This document shows, one piece after another, positions 32,495 to 41,425 of a stretch of DNA of 47,248 nt. The notes beneath the pieces are model-generated. The model saw nothing but the letters and a program-made list of their open reading frames with translations, was not told the origin of the DNA and did no database searches. Position numbers and translations under genes: made by a program. Within the stretch, counting starts at the first letter, position 1, and each line of letters begins with the position of its first letter. Origin of the DNA: Erysipelotrichaceae bacterium (lineage in GTDB: Bacteria; Bacillota_I; Bacilli_A; Erysipelotrichales; Erysipelotrichaceae); the NCBI GenBank assembly GCA_017512285.1, contig JAFWGU010000012.1, positions 1 through 47,248 of the forward strand. Direction: 5' to 3'.

Positions 32495-33394
32495 ATGTCC
32501 AGAGTATATGAAGATTTAGATAAGATTCCGAGAGGTCAGGCCTCTGATGTAATTACAGAAGGCTGTCTGGTACTGGAAGGCGGCGCCTTCAGAGGGCTGT
32601 ATACGGCAGGTGTTCTTGATGCCTGGATGCAGAATGACATCAATTTCAGATGTACGATCGGTGTAAGTGCCGGTGCTTTGACGGGGACCAACTACATGGC
32701 CGGTCAGATCGGACGTACGGCCAGAGCCAATCTGGGCTACCGTCATGAGTCAAGCTTTGTCGGCATGGAGTCAGTAAGAAAGGCTCACAGCGTCATCAGA
32801 CTGGACTTCCTGTTCAAGGATTATAATGCCATTGAGATGCTCAACGTCAGAAGGTTCTTCGATCCTGAGAGAAGGTTCGTTGCCGTAGCCACCAACTGCG
32901 ATACCGGCAAGCCGGTATACTTTGACAGAGACTACTGCGGCAACATCTTTGAGGCCATAAAGGCCAGTGCTTCAATGCCGTTTGTTACACCGATGGTAAA
33001 CGTAGACGGCATAAACTGTCTGGATGGCGGCAGTACCTGCAAGATTCCGTATCAGTGGGCAATCAATGAAGGCTATGAGAAGATCGTTATAATCAAGACC
33101 AGGGAGAACGGCTTCCGCAGAAAGGTCAGCGAACGCAAGCCGGCAACAACGATCTACCGCAATCATCCTGAGTTTGCGGCTGCTCATGACATGAGTGCCG
33201 AAAACTACAACAGGCAGTGCGATGAGATCGACAGGCTGTCAGCCTCAGGAAGAGTATTCGTCGTGGCCCCGAGTGAACCGGTAAGGGTAGGACGGGTTGA
33301 AGGTGACATGGACAAGCTCGGACACCTCTACTGGCTGGGGTATGACGACGGCATGAACATATTGCCTCAGCTGAAGGAATATCTGAACAAATAA
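32495..33394 (+). CDS. Patatin-like phospholipase, YjjU type
   Basis: A 299-residue cytoplasmic or membrane-associated lipid acyl hydrolase. The oxyanion loop GGAFRG is at 29-34, the nucleophile GVSAG at 56-60 (S58) and the dyad Asp in DGG at 178-180. The C-terminal region ending GHLYWLGYDDGMNIL resembles the extension of YjjU-type patatins, which are widespread and not the CapV type of anti-phage systems. GGGAG lies 9 bases before the ATG inside an inverted repeat. Confidence 0.88.
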   Translation: MSRVYEDLDKIPRGQASDVITEGCLVLEGGAFRGLYTAGVLDAWMQNDINFRCTIGVSAGALTGTNYMAGQIGRTARANLGYRHESSFVGMESVRKAHSVIRLDFLFKDYNAIEMLNVRRFFDPERRFVAVATNCDTGKPVYFDRDYCGNIFEAIKASASMPFVTPMVNVDGINCLDGGSTCKIPYQWAINEGYEKIVIIKTRENGFRRKVSERKPATTIYRNHPEFAAAHDMSAENYNRQCDEIDRLSASGRVFVVAPSEPVRVGRVEGDMDKLGHLYWLGYDDGMNILPQLKEYLNK

Positions 33395-33424
33395 ATAAAA
33401 AACAGTATCCAAATTGTGAGAAAA

Positions 33425-33453
33425 TTGACTAATTATCTTAAATTTGTTAAAAT
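33425..33453 (+). promoter_or_regulatory. Strong promoter for the Veg-like gene and tRNA-Leu
   Basis: TTGACT (33425-33430), 17-base spacer, TAAAAT (33448-33453) with an extended TGT. The veg promoter is also exceptionally strong in B. subtilis. Confidence 0.75.
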
Positions 33454-33478
33454 ATTAACAAGGATTACTGAAGAGTAA

Positions 33479-33504
33479 GGCACGAATCAGCAACGGTTTG
33501 TGCC
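33479..33504 (+). promoter_or_regulatory. Leader hairpin of the Veg-like gene
   Basis: GGCACGAA pairs with TTTGTGCC (one G-U) around a 10-base loop, followed by TGTTTATTT. It may act as an attenuator or protect the 5' end of the transcript. Confidence 0.5.
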
Positions 33505-33541
33505 TGTTTATTTAAGGCAGTAGAAGTGTGAGGCGAGGAAG

Positions 33542-33799
33542 GTGGCTCCAAGAACAAAAAAGACCGTTGAGGGAAACAATCTGGACGTTACACAGCAACA
33601 AGTAAAGAATTTACTTTACAAGCGGGTAAAAATCACGTATCATACTAGAGGTAGAGAACTCAGTGATACGGGAGTCATTACCGCTGTCTTTGGCAAGATA
33701 TTTACATTCGAATATGAGCGAAACGGACAGAAGTTCAAGTCCTCATTCACCTATACGGATGTAATGACCGGAGGCATAAGCATCGCTCCTGAGGAGTGA
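33542..33799 (+). CDS. veg: Veg family protein (DUF1021)
   Basis: An 85-residue protein resembling B. subtilis Veg in length and in the pattern KRVKITYHTRGRE...TGVITAVFGKIFTFEY...SFTYTDVMTGGISI. Veg is a small, highly expressed cytoplasmic protein that affects biofilm regulators in Bacillus; its molecular role is unclear. The start is GTG, with a GA-rich ribosome binding region (TGAGG, 8 bases upstream). tRNA-Leu follows 10 bases after the stop, so the two are probably on one transcript. Confidence 0.75.
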   Translation: MAPRTKKTVEGNNLDVTQQQVKNLLYKRVKITYHTRGRELSDTGVITAVFGKIFTFEYERNGQKFKSSFTYTDVMTGGISIAPEE

Positions 33800-33809
33800 T
33801 CGCCGTGAA

Positions 33810-33894
33810 GCACCAGTGGCGGAATAGGCAGACGCGTACGTCTCAGACGCGTATGATGAGAGTCGTGTGAGTTCAAGTCTCACCTGGTGCACCA
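33810..33894 (+). tRNA. tRNA-Leu (anticodon CAG)
   Basis: An 85-base class II tRNA with acceptor stem GCACCAG/CTGGTGC, anticodon stem TACGT/GCGTA, loop CTCAGAC (anticodon CAG, reading CUG), a long variable arm and encoded CCA. It is downstream of the Veg-like gene and upstream of a clear terminator. Confidence 0.92.
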
Positions 33895-33905
33895 TCTGAA
33901 AGAAC

Positions 33906-33931
33906 AGAACCTCATTTGAGGTTCTATTTTT
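33906..33931 (+). terminator. Terminator of the veg / tRNA-Leu transcript
   Basis: AGAACCTC (33906-33913) pairs with GAGGTTCT (33918-33925) around ATTT, then ATTTTT. Confidence 0.9.
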
Positions 33932-33945
33932 ATACCGGACGTTAT

Positions 33946-33974
33946 TTATTAAATGTATATACTTTTGTTATAAT
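33946..33974 (+). promoter_or_regulatory. Promoter for the DUF362 gene
   Basis: TTATTA, 17-base spacer, TATAAT (33969-33974) with an extended TGT. The ATG is at 33996 with GGAGGT upstream. Confidence 0.65.
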
Positions 33975-33995
33975 GTTAGTGAATGGAGGTATCTT

Positions 33996-35003
33996 ATGGC
34001 TGACAAGAATGCAAAGCCGGGAATCAATGGAAACATCTATGTTCCATATGAAAAGAGAACCGGAAATGAATCAATAGTTTATTTTACAAGAGATCTGTCT
34101 CCAAAGGGATTAATGAAGGCATATGAAAAGGTAGACGGCAACATCTGCGAATGCGGCAAGACTGCCATCAAGCTGCACACCGGGGAACCTCACGGACCTA
34201 ACATCATTCCATCTGCCTGGGTAAAGGAGTTCATGGAGAATGAACTGCCTGAGGCAACCATCATTGAGACAAACACCTACTATAAGGGTGACCGCTATAC
34301 TACGGACCGTCACAGAAAGACTCTGAAGGTCAACGGCTGGACATTCTGCGACGTAGACATCACCGATGAGGATGGCACGACATTACTGCCTGTCAAGGAC
34401 GGCAAGTGGTTTGACAACATGTCTGTAGGAAGCCACATGATCAAGTATGACAACCTGGTCGTTCTGACACACTTCAAGGGCCATGTACAGGGCGGATTCG
34501 GCGGATCCAACAAGAACATCGGCATCGGCTGTGCAGACGGCAGGATCGGCAAGAAGTGGATCCACACCCACGACGGTTCAAAGGATCAGTGGGGCATCAG
34601 GACTGAGGAACTGATGGAAAAGATCTCCGAGTCCACAAAGGCTACCATCGACTTCTTCGGCAAGAACATAGCCTACGTCAACGTCATGAGAAACATGTCA
34701 GTTTCCTGTGACTGTGAAGGTGTCGCTGCTGAACCGGTCGTAACACCTAACGTCGGCATTCTGGCTTCAACCGACATCCTGGCAATTGACCAGGCCTGCG
34801 TTGACATCATCTATGCCATGAAGGACGAGGAAAACAAGCATATGAAGGAAAGAATCGAAAGCCGTCACGGTCTGCGCCAGTTAAGCTACATGAAGGAACT
34901 GGGCATGGGCAACGACAGATACATTCTGATCGACCTGGACAATGACGAAGTCAGGATCTTCCCGAAGGACTGCGTAAAGGACCTCAAGCCTTTTACTGAG
35001 TAA
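33996..35003 (+). CDS. DUF362 family protein
   Basis: A 335-residue protein of the DUF362 family, with the typical THFKGHVQGGFGGSNKNIGIGCADGRIGKKWIH core (about residues 158-190) and several conserved Cys (for example CECGK near 49 and SCDCEG near 233). Many members carry ferredoxin-type clusters, but no CX2CX2CX3C ferredoxin motif is seen here. The function is unknown. It has its own promoter and terminator. Confidence 0.85.
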   Translation: MADKNAKPGINGNIYVPYEKRTGNESIVYFTRDLSPKGLMKAYEKVDGNICECGKTAIKLHTGEPHGPNIIPSAWVKEFMENELPEATIIETNTYYKGDRYTTDRHRKTLKVNGWTFCDVDITDEDGTTLLPVKDGKWFDNMSVGSHMIKYDNLVVLTHFKGHVQGGFGGSNKNIGIGCADGRIGKKWIHTHDGSKDQWGIRTEELMEKISESTKATIDFFGKNIAYVNVMRNMSVSCDCEGVAAEPVVTPNVGILASTDILAIDQACVDIIYAMKDEENKHMKERIESRHGLRQLSYMKELGMGNDRYILIDLDNDEVRIFPKDCVKDLKPFTE

Positions 35004-35013
35004 GAATGAACAT

Positions 35014-35037
35014 ACCGGCTGAAAAGCCGGTTTTTTT
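35014..35037 (+). terminator. Terminator of the DUF362 gene
   Basis: ACCGGCT-GAAA-AGCCGGT followed by seven T. The -10 of the dUTPase gene begins right after it. Confidence 0.93.
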
Positions 35038-35038
35038 A

Positions 35039-35047
35039 TGCTAGAAT
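35039..35047 (+). promoter_or_regulatory. Extended -10 promoter for dut
   Basis: TGCTAGAAT immediately after the terminator, 17 bases before the dut ATG, so the untranslated leader is only about 11 bases, just enough for the ribosome binding site. Confidence 0.5.
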
Positions 35048-35064
35048 CTATTCAGGTGATCAGC

Positions 35065-35550
35065 ATGTACAGAATAGCCAGATTTGAAAAGGTAACAAGA
35101 GAACAGTTCATTAAAGACAGTAACATTGAAGACGTCAGGATCTATGATGAGATCGAACTGCCGGCCAGGGCCACAAGAGGCAGTGCCGGCTATGACTTTC
35201 ACATCCCCTTTGATCTGGAGTTAAGCCCCGGTGAGACCTGCAGGGTAGCCACCGGCATCAGAGCCAGAATTGACGAAGGCTGGGTATTGCAGATATTCCC
35301 GAGAAGTTCCCTGGGCTTCAGGTACCGCCTGCAATTGGACAATACCGTTGGCATCATCGATGCGGATTACTACCATGCCTTAAATGAAGGCCACATCATG
35401 ATCAAGGTCACCAATAACGGCAGCAGGCAGCTTTCTTTGAAGAAGGGCGACAGGTTCGCTCAGGGCATCTTCATTCCCTACGGCATAACCGAGGATGATG
35501 AGGCGAGTGATGAAAGGACCGGAGGCTTCGGCTCGACCAATAAGCAGTAA
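35065..35550 (+). CDS. dut: dUTP diphosphatase
   Basis: A 161-residue trimeric-type dUTPase that hydrolyses dUTP to dUMP, keeping uracil out of DNA. All five motifs are visible: AGYDF (41-45), PRSSLG (79-84), GIIDADYY (96-103), GDRFAQGIF (128-136) and RTGGFGST (151-158). The N-terminal 30 residues before the fold are longer than in E. coli Dut. ATG 35065 is chosen for its AGGTGA site; an upstream ATG at 35038 lies in the terminator T-run. Confidence 0.92.
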   Translation: MYRIARFEKVTREQFIKDSNIEDVRIYDEIELPARATRGSAGYDFHIPFDLELSPGETCRVATGIRARIDEGWVLQIFPRSSLGFRYRLQLDNTVGIIDADYYHALNEGHIMIKVTNNGSRQLSLKKGDRFAQGIFIPYGITEDDEASDERTGGFGSTNKQ

Positions 35551-35551
35551 G

Positions 35552-35575
35552 AGACCCACCAGTGGTCTTTTTTTT
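35552..35575 (+). terminator. Terminator of dut
   Basis: AGACC-AC pairs with GTGGTCT with one bulged C, followed by eight T. Confidence 0.85.
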
Positions 35576-35648
35576 GGGGAAATTGACAGGGGAATGTGTG
35601 AAATGTCATTAAGTTAGGGCAGAGTGATGAAAAAGGTCTGGGATGTAA

Positions 35649-35654
35649 TATAAT
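35649..35654 (+). promoter_or_regulatory. -10 box for the DUF4153-rpiB operon
   Basis: TATAAT 19 bases before the ATG at 35673. No convincing -35 at the right distance. Confidence 0.45.
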
Positions 35655-35672
35655 TTATAACAGGTGATGAAA

Positions 35673-37265
35673 ATGAAAAACATCAGAAACTTTCTGAGTA
35701 ATACGCTGATCAACATGACGCAGTCAGTCCGCAGGTTTCCCGTTGCGGTATTTCTGGCTGCCGTGCTGGCCTTTGTTAACATTCTATTGATAAATGAGGT
35801 AATTGACGAGGAATATCCCCGGGCATTTGTTGCCCTGATAACGGGAATTGAAACGGCGCTGGTGTTGAATCTTTCCGATGAAAAGGGTCTGACGCACATT
35901 GGCATCATTACCGGCGGTACGATCGCCGGCATTCTGAGTGCGCTCATCTACACGGTTCTGGGCAAACTGGAACTGACGGTGCATGTTGCCCTGGTAATGT
36001 TCGGCATCATCCTGACACTGGCCATGGCCTTCGTATTCCTGTTATATTACGGCAATGATGACAGACCGGTATTCGGTCACATGGTGCAGTCGATGATCTA
36101 CTGCGGGTTTGCGGTACTGGTTGCCTATCTGGGCCTTCTCATCAGCATTCTGGCCTTCTACTTCCTGATCTATGAGTTTGATGATCTGGGAGAGGTGATA
36201 CTGAAACTGACCAACATCATGGCTCTGGCATTCTTCATAATGCTGTGCGGTCACATACCGGAGAAAAACGGTGAGATCGGAATCTCCCGGGCTTACAGCA
36301 CCATTTTCAACAAGATCGGCTTTGCCGTATACCTCAGCCTGATTGCCATACTGTACATATACATCATCAAGATAATAATAACCTGGCAGTTGCCGGTAGG
36401 CAGGCTTAACTGGTTCGGTTCCCTGGCTCTGCTGTTCTATGTTCTCTTCTATCTGAACATGACGGGTGAGGAAGGGACACCGCAGAAGCTGTTTGTAAGA
36501 TACGGCGGTCTAATGTTACTGCCGGTATTGGCAATTCAGCTGTTTGCCATCTACATCAGAGTATCAGCCTACGGTCTTACCGACGTGCGCTACGCTTCTC
36601 TGGTACTGATCCTGTTTGCGGTGCTGTTCATCGTCAACAGCGTCATCAGAAAGAAGATCACCTGGGTATTCGCTGCCGGGGCAGTGATAAGCTTACTGGT
36701 AACAGTTACCCCGCTGAATCTCGCTGACGTTCCTGCCCGTGATCAGGCAAACAGACTGATGAAGGTAGTAAACAAATACGGTCTGTTGTCAGACGGAAAA
36801 TACACCTACAGTGACAAGGTAAGTGAAGAAGACAGGGAGATCCTGATCAGCTGTCATGATTATCTGAGATTCAGTGACGGTAAGACGAGCGATGAGGTCA
36901 GAATGATTGCTGCCTTATCCAGAGAGGAACTGGTTGGTAAGGAAGGAATCACGCCACTGCCTGAAGATCACTGGCTGTACTATAACTACATCGGCAGTGA
37001 GGAGACGGACATTTCCGCTTACAGCAGAGGTCAGCTGGTAACCAGTTATGAGGTTAAGGATGTCGCTGGCTATGATCTTACGCAGACAATGCTTGATCTG
37101 TACGCAAGTACTGGCGGAGCACCCGATATTGGCAGTATACTGTTATTGAAGATTGATGATGATACGGCACTTATCGTGTTTGATCTCAGCATGCAGATCA
37201 TTGGAGAAAATGAAATCGGATACTTTGATCTGAACGGATATCTTCTTAAGGGAGGAGCACAATGA
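35673..37265 (+). CDS. DUF4153 family polytopic membrane protein
   Basis: A 530-residue protein with about ten to twelve predicted transmembrane helices between residues 25 and 355 and a soluble C-terminal domain of about 170 residues (from ARDQANRLMKVVNKYG), expected outside the membrane or in the cytoplasm depending on helix count. It matches the DUF4153 family, of unknown function. ATG 35673 is preferred over GTG 35664 and ATG 35667 because AGGTGA is then correctly spaced. It overlaps rpiB by ATGA. Confidence 0.75.
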   Translation: MKNIRNFLSNTLINMTQSVRRFPVAVFLAAVLAFVNILLINEVIDEEYPRAFVALITGIETALVLNLSDEKGLTHIGIITGGTIAGILSALIYTVLGKLELTVHVALVMFGIILTLAMAFVFLLYYGNDDRPVFGHMVQSMIYCGFAVLVAYLGLLISILAFYFLIYEFDDLGEVILKLTNIMALAFFIMLCGHIPEKNGEIGISRAYSTIFNKIGFAVYLSLIAILYIYIIKIIITWQLPVGRLNWFGSLALLFYVLFYLNMTGEEGTPQKLFVRYGGLMLLPVLAIQLFAIYIRVSAYGLTDVRYASLVLILFAVLFIVNSVIRKKITWVFAAGAVISLLVTVTPLNLADVPARDQANRLMKVVNKYGLLSDGKYTYSDKVSEEDREILISCHDYLRFSDGKTSDEVRMIAALSREELVGKEGITPLPEDHWLYYNYIGSEETDISAYSRGQLVTSYEVKDVAGYDLTQTMLDLYASTGGAPDIGSILLLKIDDDTALIVFDLSMQIIGENEIGYFDLNGYLLKGGAQ

Positions 37266-37726
37266 GAATAGGAATAGGCAATGACCACACAGCCGTGGAA
37301 ATGAAGAAGGAGATCGTCAGATACCTTGAAGCCAAGGGATACGAGATGGTCAACTACGGAACGGATTCAACTGACAGTTTCAACTATCCGGTATCAGGAT
37401 ACAGGGTCGGCAAGGCAGTAGCCAGCGGTGAAGTTGACTGCGGCATCTGCATCTGCGGTACGGGAATCGGCATTTCCCTGGCCGCCAACAAGGTCAGAGG
37501 GATCAGGGCAGCCGTAGTCTCTGAAGGCTACAGTGCCAGACTTACCAAGATGCATAACAATGCCAACATCATCTGTTTCGGTGCCCGGGTAGTCGGCATC
37601 GAAGTAGCCAAGAACATCGTCGATGAATGGCTGAACGCTGAGTATGAAGGCGGCAGACATCAGAAGAGGATCGACATGATCACCGAGATCGAGGAAACTC
37701 AGAATCTCAAGGCAGCTGAAGAATAA
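37262..37726 (+). CDS. rpiB: Ribose-5-phosphate isomerase B (RpiB/LacAB family)
   Basis: A 154-residue isomerase interconverting ribose 5-phosphate and ribulose 5-phosphate in the pentose phosphate pathway. It has GNDHTAVEMK at the N-terminus (D8, H9), the active-site Cys in CGTGIG (C65) and H98 in KMHNNAN. LacA/LacB sugar isomerases are close relatives, so a different sugar phosphate is possible. GGAGG precedes the ATG, which overlaps the DUF4153 stop. Confidence 0.87.
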   Translation: MRIGIGNDHTAVEMKKEIVRYLEAKGYEMVNYGTDSTDSFNYPVSGYRVGKAVASGEVDCGICICGTGIGISLAANKVRGIRAAVVSEGYSARLTKMHNNANIICFGARVVGIEVAKNIVDEWLNAEYEGGRHQKRIDMITEIEETQNLKAAEE

Positions 37727-37731
37727 AATAG

Positions 37732-37754
37732 AAACCGGTCAACTGACCGGTTTT
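37732..37754. terminator. Bidirectional terminator between rpiB and queH
   Basis: A 10-bp stem AAACCGGTCA / TGACCGGTTT with T on the plus side and A-rich sequence on the other. The queH stop codon touches its 3' arm. Confidence 0.82.
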
Positions 37755-38418
37755 AATCTGCCTTGTATTCTTTTCTGGCTCTTTCCAGCATTTCCCCGTA
37801 GCTGTATACGCAGCCGCAGTAGTTCTGCCGGTAGATGTCATATTCTCTGATTATCTCCGCCGCCTTTTCCAGACCGCCGTCCTTCTTGAAGTCAGAGAAG
37901 AAGTACCTTACACCCGGATACTTCTTTTGAAGGGTTTCGCCGATCTCATTCAGCATACGGGAATCCTTCTGCCGTGATACCGTCATTACCGTCGTGAAGT
38001 AATCGTAATGATTGTCTTCAGCGTATTTCATTGAGGCATCCATGCGCATGTCGAAGCATACCGTGCATCTTTCCCCGCCTTCAGGTGAATCCTTATAGGG
38101 AATCATTCTTTCCCGGTATTCATCCCCATGGTAGGGGTTTTTTATCAGCCTTACCTGGTGAGGATGGGTGCTGTTGTATATTCCAACATATCTTTCCAGT
38201 TCACTGTAGCGCTTTTCGTATTCGCTTTCCGGATAGATGTTGTCGTTGTAGTAAAACAGCGTCAGGTCAAATATCTCGGAAAGATAGCCTATCGGGTAAC
38301 AGGCGCACATGGCGCAGCAGGTATGCATTAACAGGGAAGGTCTCTTCCCCGCTGCCCTGATCTTTTCGACCTCTTCCAGCTGGAGGTTGTAGTAATGTCT
38401 TCTGTTTTTTTCTCTCAT
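37753..38418 (-). CDS. queH: Epoxyqueuosine reductase QueH
   Basis: Last step of queuosine synthesis: reduces epoxyqueuosine to queuosine in tRNA. The 221-residue protein carries the QueH (DUF208) hallmarks LLMHTCCAMC (C34, C35), YYNDNIYPESEYEKR, GERCTVCFDMRM (C118, C121) and RQNYCGCVYS at the end. These Cys hold an iron-sulfur cluster and a second metal in the family. This is the non-orthologous replacement for the cobalamin enzyme QueG. It overlaps queA by ATGA and is third in the tgt-queA-queH operon. Confidence 0.93.
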   Translation of the reverse strand: MREKNRRHYYNLQLEEVEKIRAAGKRPSLLMHTCCAMCACYPIGYLSEIFDLTLFYYNDNIYPESEYEKRYSELERYVGIYNSTHPHQVRLIKNPYHGDEYRERMIPYKDSPEGGERCTVCFDMRMDASMKYAEDNHYDYFTTVMTVSRQKDSRMLNEIGETLQKKYPGVRYFFSDFKKDGGLEKAAEIIREYDIYRQNYCGCVYSYGEMLERARKEYKAD

Positions 38419-39439
38419 ATGATGAACATGCTGTCGCCAAAGGAGAAGAAGCGGTAGCGCTCCTCGATTGCGTGATGGTAGGCCTTCCAGATCAGTTCCT
38501 TGCCGCCGAAGGCACTGATCATCATGATCAGCGTTGACTTTGGCAGATGGAAGTTGGTTATGATGGCATCAGCTGCCTTGAACTGGTAGCCCGGATAAAT
38601 GAAGATGTCAGTCTCATCAGTTACGGCCTTGAAGCAGCCATACTTCTGATAGACGCTTTCCAGTGTCCTTACTGATGTCGTACCGACGCAGACGATCCTC
38701 TGGCCGTTATTGCGGGCGTTTGTCAGTATCTGTGCAGCTTCTTCGGAGATCTCATAATGCTCACTGTGCATGTGATGGTCGTTGATGTCATCAACCTGTA
38801 CGGGTCTGAAGGTTCCCAGACCGATGTGCAGGGTGATGTCCACGAACCTGCAGCCCTTGGCTTCGATCTTCTGGATCAGCTCATTGGTAAAGTGCAGGCC
38901 GGCGGTTGGTGCAGCCGCGCTGCCTTCAACCTTGGAATATACTGTCTGATATCTTTCCGGGTCACTGAGCTTTTCCCTGATGTATGGAGGTAACGGTACT
39001 TCACCGAGTCTGTCGAGTACTTCCATGAAGATGCCGTCATACTTCATCTTAAGGAATCTTACGCCGGCTTCGCCGTATTCAACGAATTCAGCCTTTAATA
39101 AGCCGTCACCGAAGTCTATTACCGTTCCCGGCTTTACGACCTTGGCATTGCCAACCAGCGTTTCCCAGACGTCGTTGCCGGTGTCTCTCAGTAACAGCAC
39201 TTCAACATGAGCACCGGTTACTTCCTTGACACCGAACAGTCTGGCCGGTATTACTCTGGTGTTGTTTCTGACGATGATGTCATCAGGGCGCAGTAAATCA
39301 ACGATGTCACTGAAATGGTGATCCTCGTATGTTCCTTCTGTTCTGTTAACTACCAGCAGACGTGATGCGCTTCTGTCCTTTAACGGGGTCTGGGCGATCA
39401 GCTCCTGCGGCAGTTCAAAATCAAAATCTTCAGTTCTCA

Positions 39440-39440
<1 letters not shown>
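38415..39440 (-). CDS. queA: S-adenosylmethionine:tRNA ribosyltransferase-isomerase QueA
   Basis: A 341-residue enzyme that transfers and isomerises the ribose of SAM onto preQ1 in tRNA, giving epoxyqueuosine. Family segments include the N-terminal FDFELPQELIAQTPLKDRSASRLL, SAAAPTAGLHFT near the middle and FHLPKSTLIMMISAFGG near the end. It overlaps tgt by one base at its start and queH by four bases at its end, so the three proteins are translationally coupled. Confidence 0.96.
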
Positions 39441-40633
<1,193 letters not shown>

Positions 40634-40640
40634 TTAAAAG

Positions 40641-41366
40641 TTAATGATGGCGGTAATTGATGCCGGCTTTTCTGGCCTGGCTCATCTGAAGCCGTCTTTC
40701 AATCTTATAGAGGTGACCGTTCTTGCGGAAACTGGCTCCCGTCTGCTTGAAATAGAAGGGAACATCAGATTCAATGCACTGTCTTCTGATGTCCAGGATC
40801 CATTCATAGTCGCAGTCTCTGGCCTTATCGCCGCTTTCCCCACCGCAGACTACCAGTTCGATCCTTTTATCCAGCTGCCCATGGAAGTCTATGGGCGTCA
40901 GTAACGGTTCACAGATAACTTCCCTGTGCTTAATGGGCAGGGCCATGAAGATGGGATATCTGATATCGGCCTGTTTCTGGGATTCCATCGTGCAGCAGAT
41001 CGTGACATTGTCATAGCCGTCATTCCAGTCTTCCGGCAGACATTCGTGCATCCGGGCTATTCTCTTGGTGATGATGGTGAAGTCTACGTCACTTCTTTCC
41101 CTGATCATCTTCCAGACTTCCGGACGCCACTGATCCGCATCCTCCAGAAAGAAGTCTGAGGTCATGCAGCAGTAAACGTGAGAACCTGAAGGCATCTTAT
41201 ATTCTCCATTGCGTTTCCGGGAAACGGGCAGGCTAAAGGAAGCTGTTCTGGTTATGACGGAAGCGTCCTTGCCAATGGAATCATCACGTCTGTAGACATA
41301 ACAGTTAACGCAACCTTCTGAATATCTGTGGCACCCGTGCCATGGATTGTATGTTACGTGGCTCAT
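40641..41366 (-). CDS. DUF5131 (phage Gp37/Gp68-like) family protein
   Basis: A 241-residue protein of the DUF5131 family, recognised from NPWHGCHRYSEGCVNCY and the later VCGGESGDKARDCDYEWILDIRRQC. Three N-terminal Cys (C12, C19, C22; CX6CX2C) and the barrel-like length recall iron-sulfur radical enzymes, but the function is not established. It lies 55 bases upstream of tgt on the same strand. Its -10 box sits 6 bases before the ATG and there is no Shine-Dalgarno, so its mRNA is probably leaderless. Confidence 0.8.
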   Translation of the reverse strand: MSHVTYNPWHGCHRYSEGCVNCYVYRRDDSIGKDASVITRTASFSLPVSRKRNGEYKMPSGSHVYCCMTSDFFLEDADQWRPEVWKMIRERSDVDFTIITKRIARMHECLPEDWNDGYDNVTICCTMESQKQADIRYPIFMALPIKHREVICEPLLTPIDFHGQLDKRIELVVCGGESGDKARDCDYEWILDIRRQCIESDVPFYFKQTGASFRKNGHLYKIERRLQMSQARKAGINYRHH

Positions 41367-41372
41367 ATCAAG

Positions 41373-41402
41373 ATTTTATCATTAAATATTTGCATATAAC
41401 AA
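41373..41402 (-). promoter_or_regulatory. Promoter giving a leaderless DUF5131 mRNA
   Basis: On the minus strand: TTGTTA, 18-base spacer, TAAAAT with an extended TGA. Six bases separate the -10 from the ATG, so transcription should start at the ATG. Confidence 0.6.
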
Positions 41403-41425
41403 TAAATCAGTTTAATATAAGTATC

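Noticed and set aside
30756-33394. Reading the macrodomain-vWA-patatin run as an established anti-phage system such as CBASS
   Set aside because: No nucleotide cyclase, sensor or helicase is nearby, and the patatin has the YjjU-type C-terminal end rather than the CapV arrangement. Reported only as a candidate functional group.
35583-35612. TTGACA after the dut terminator
   Set aside because: No acceptable -10 at 16-18 bases; the TATAAT at 35649 is a better candidate for the next gene.
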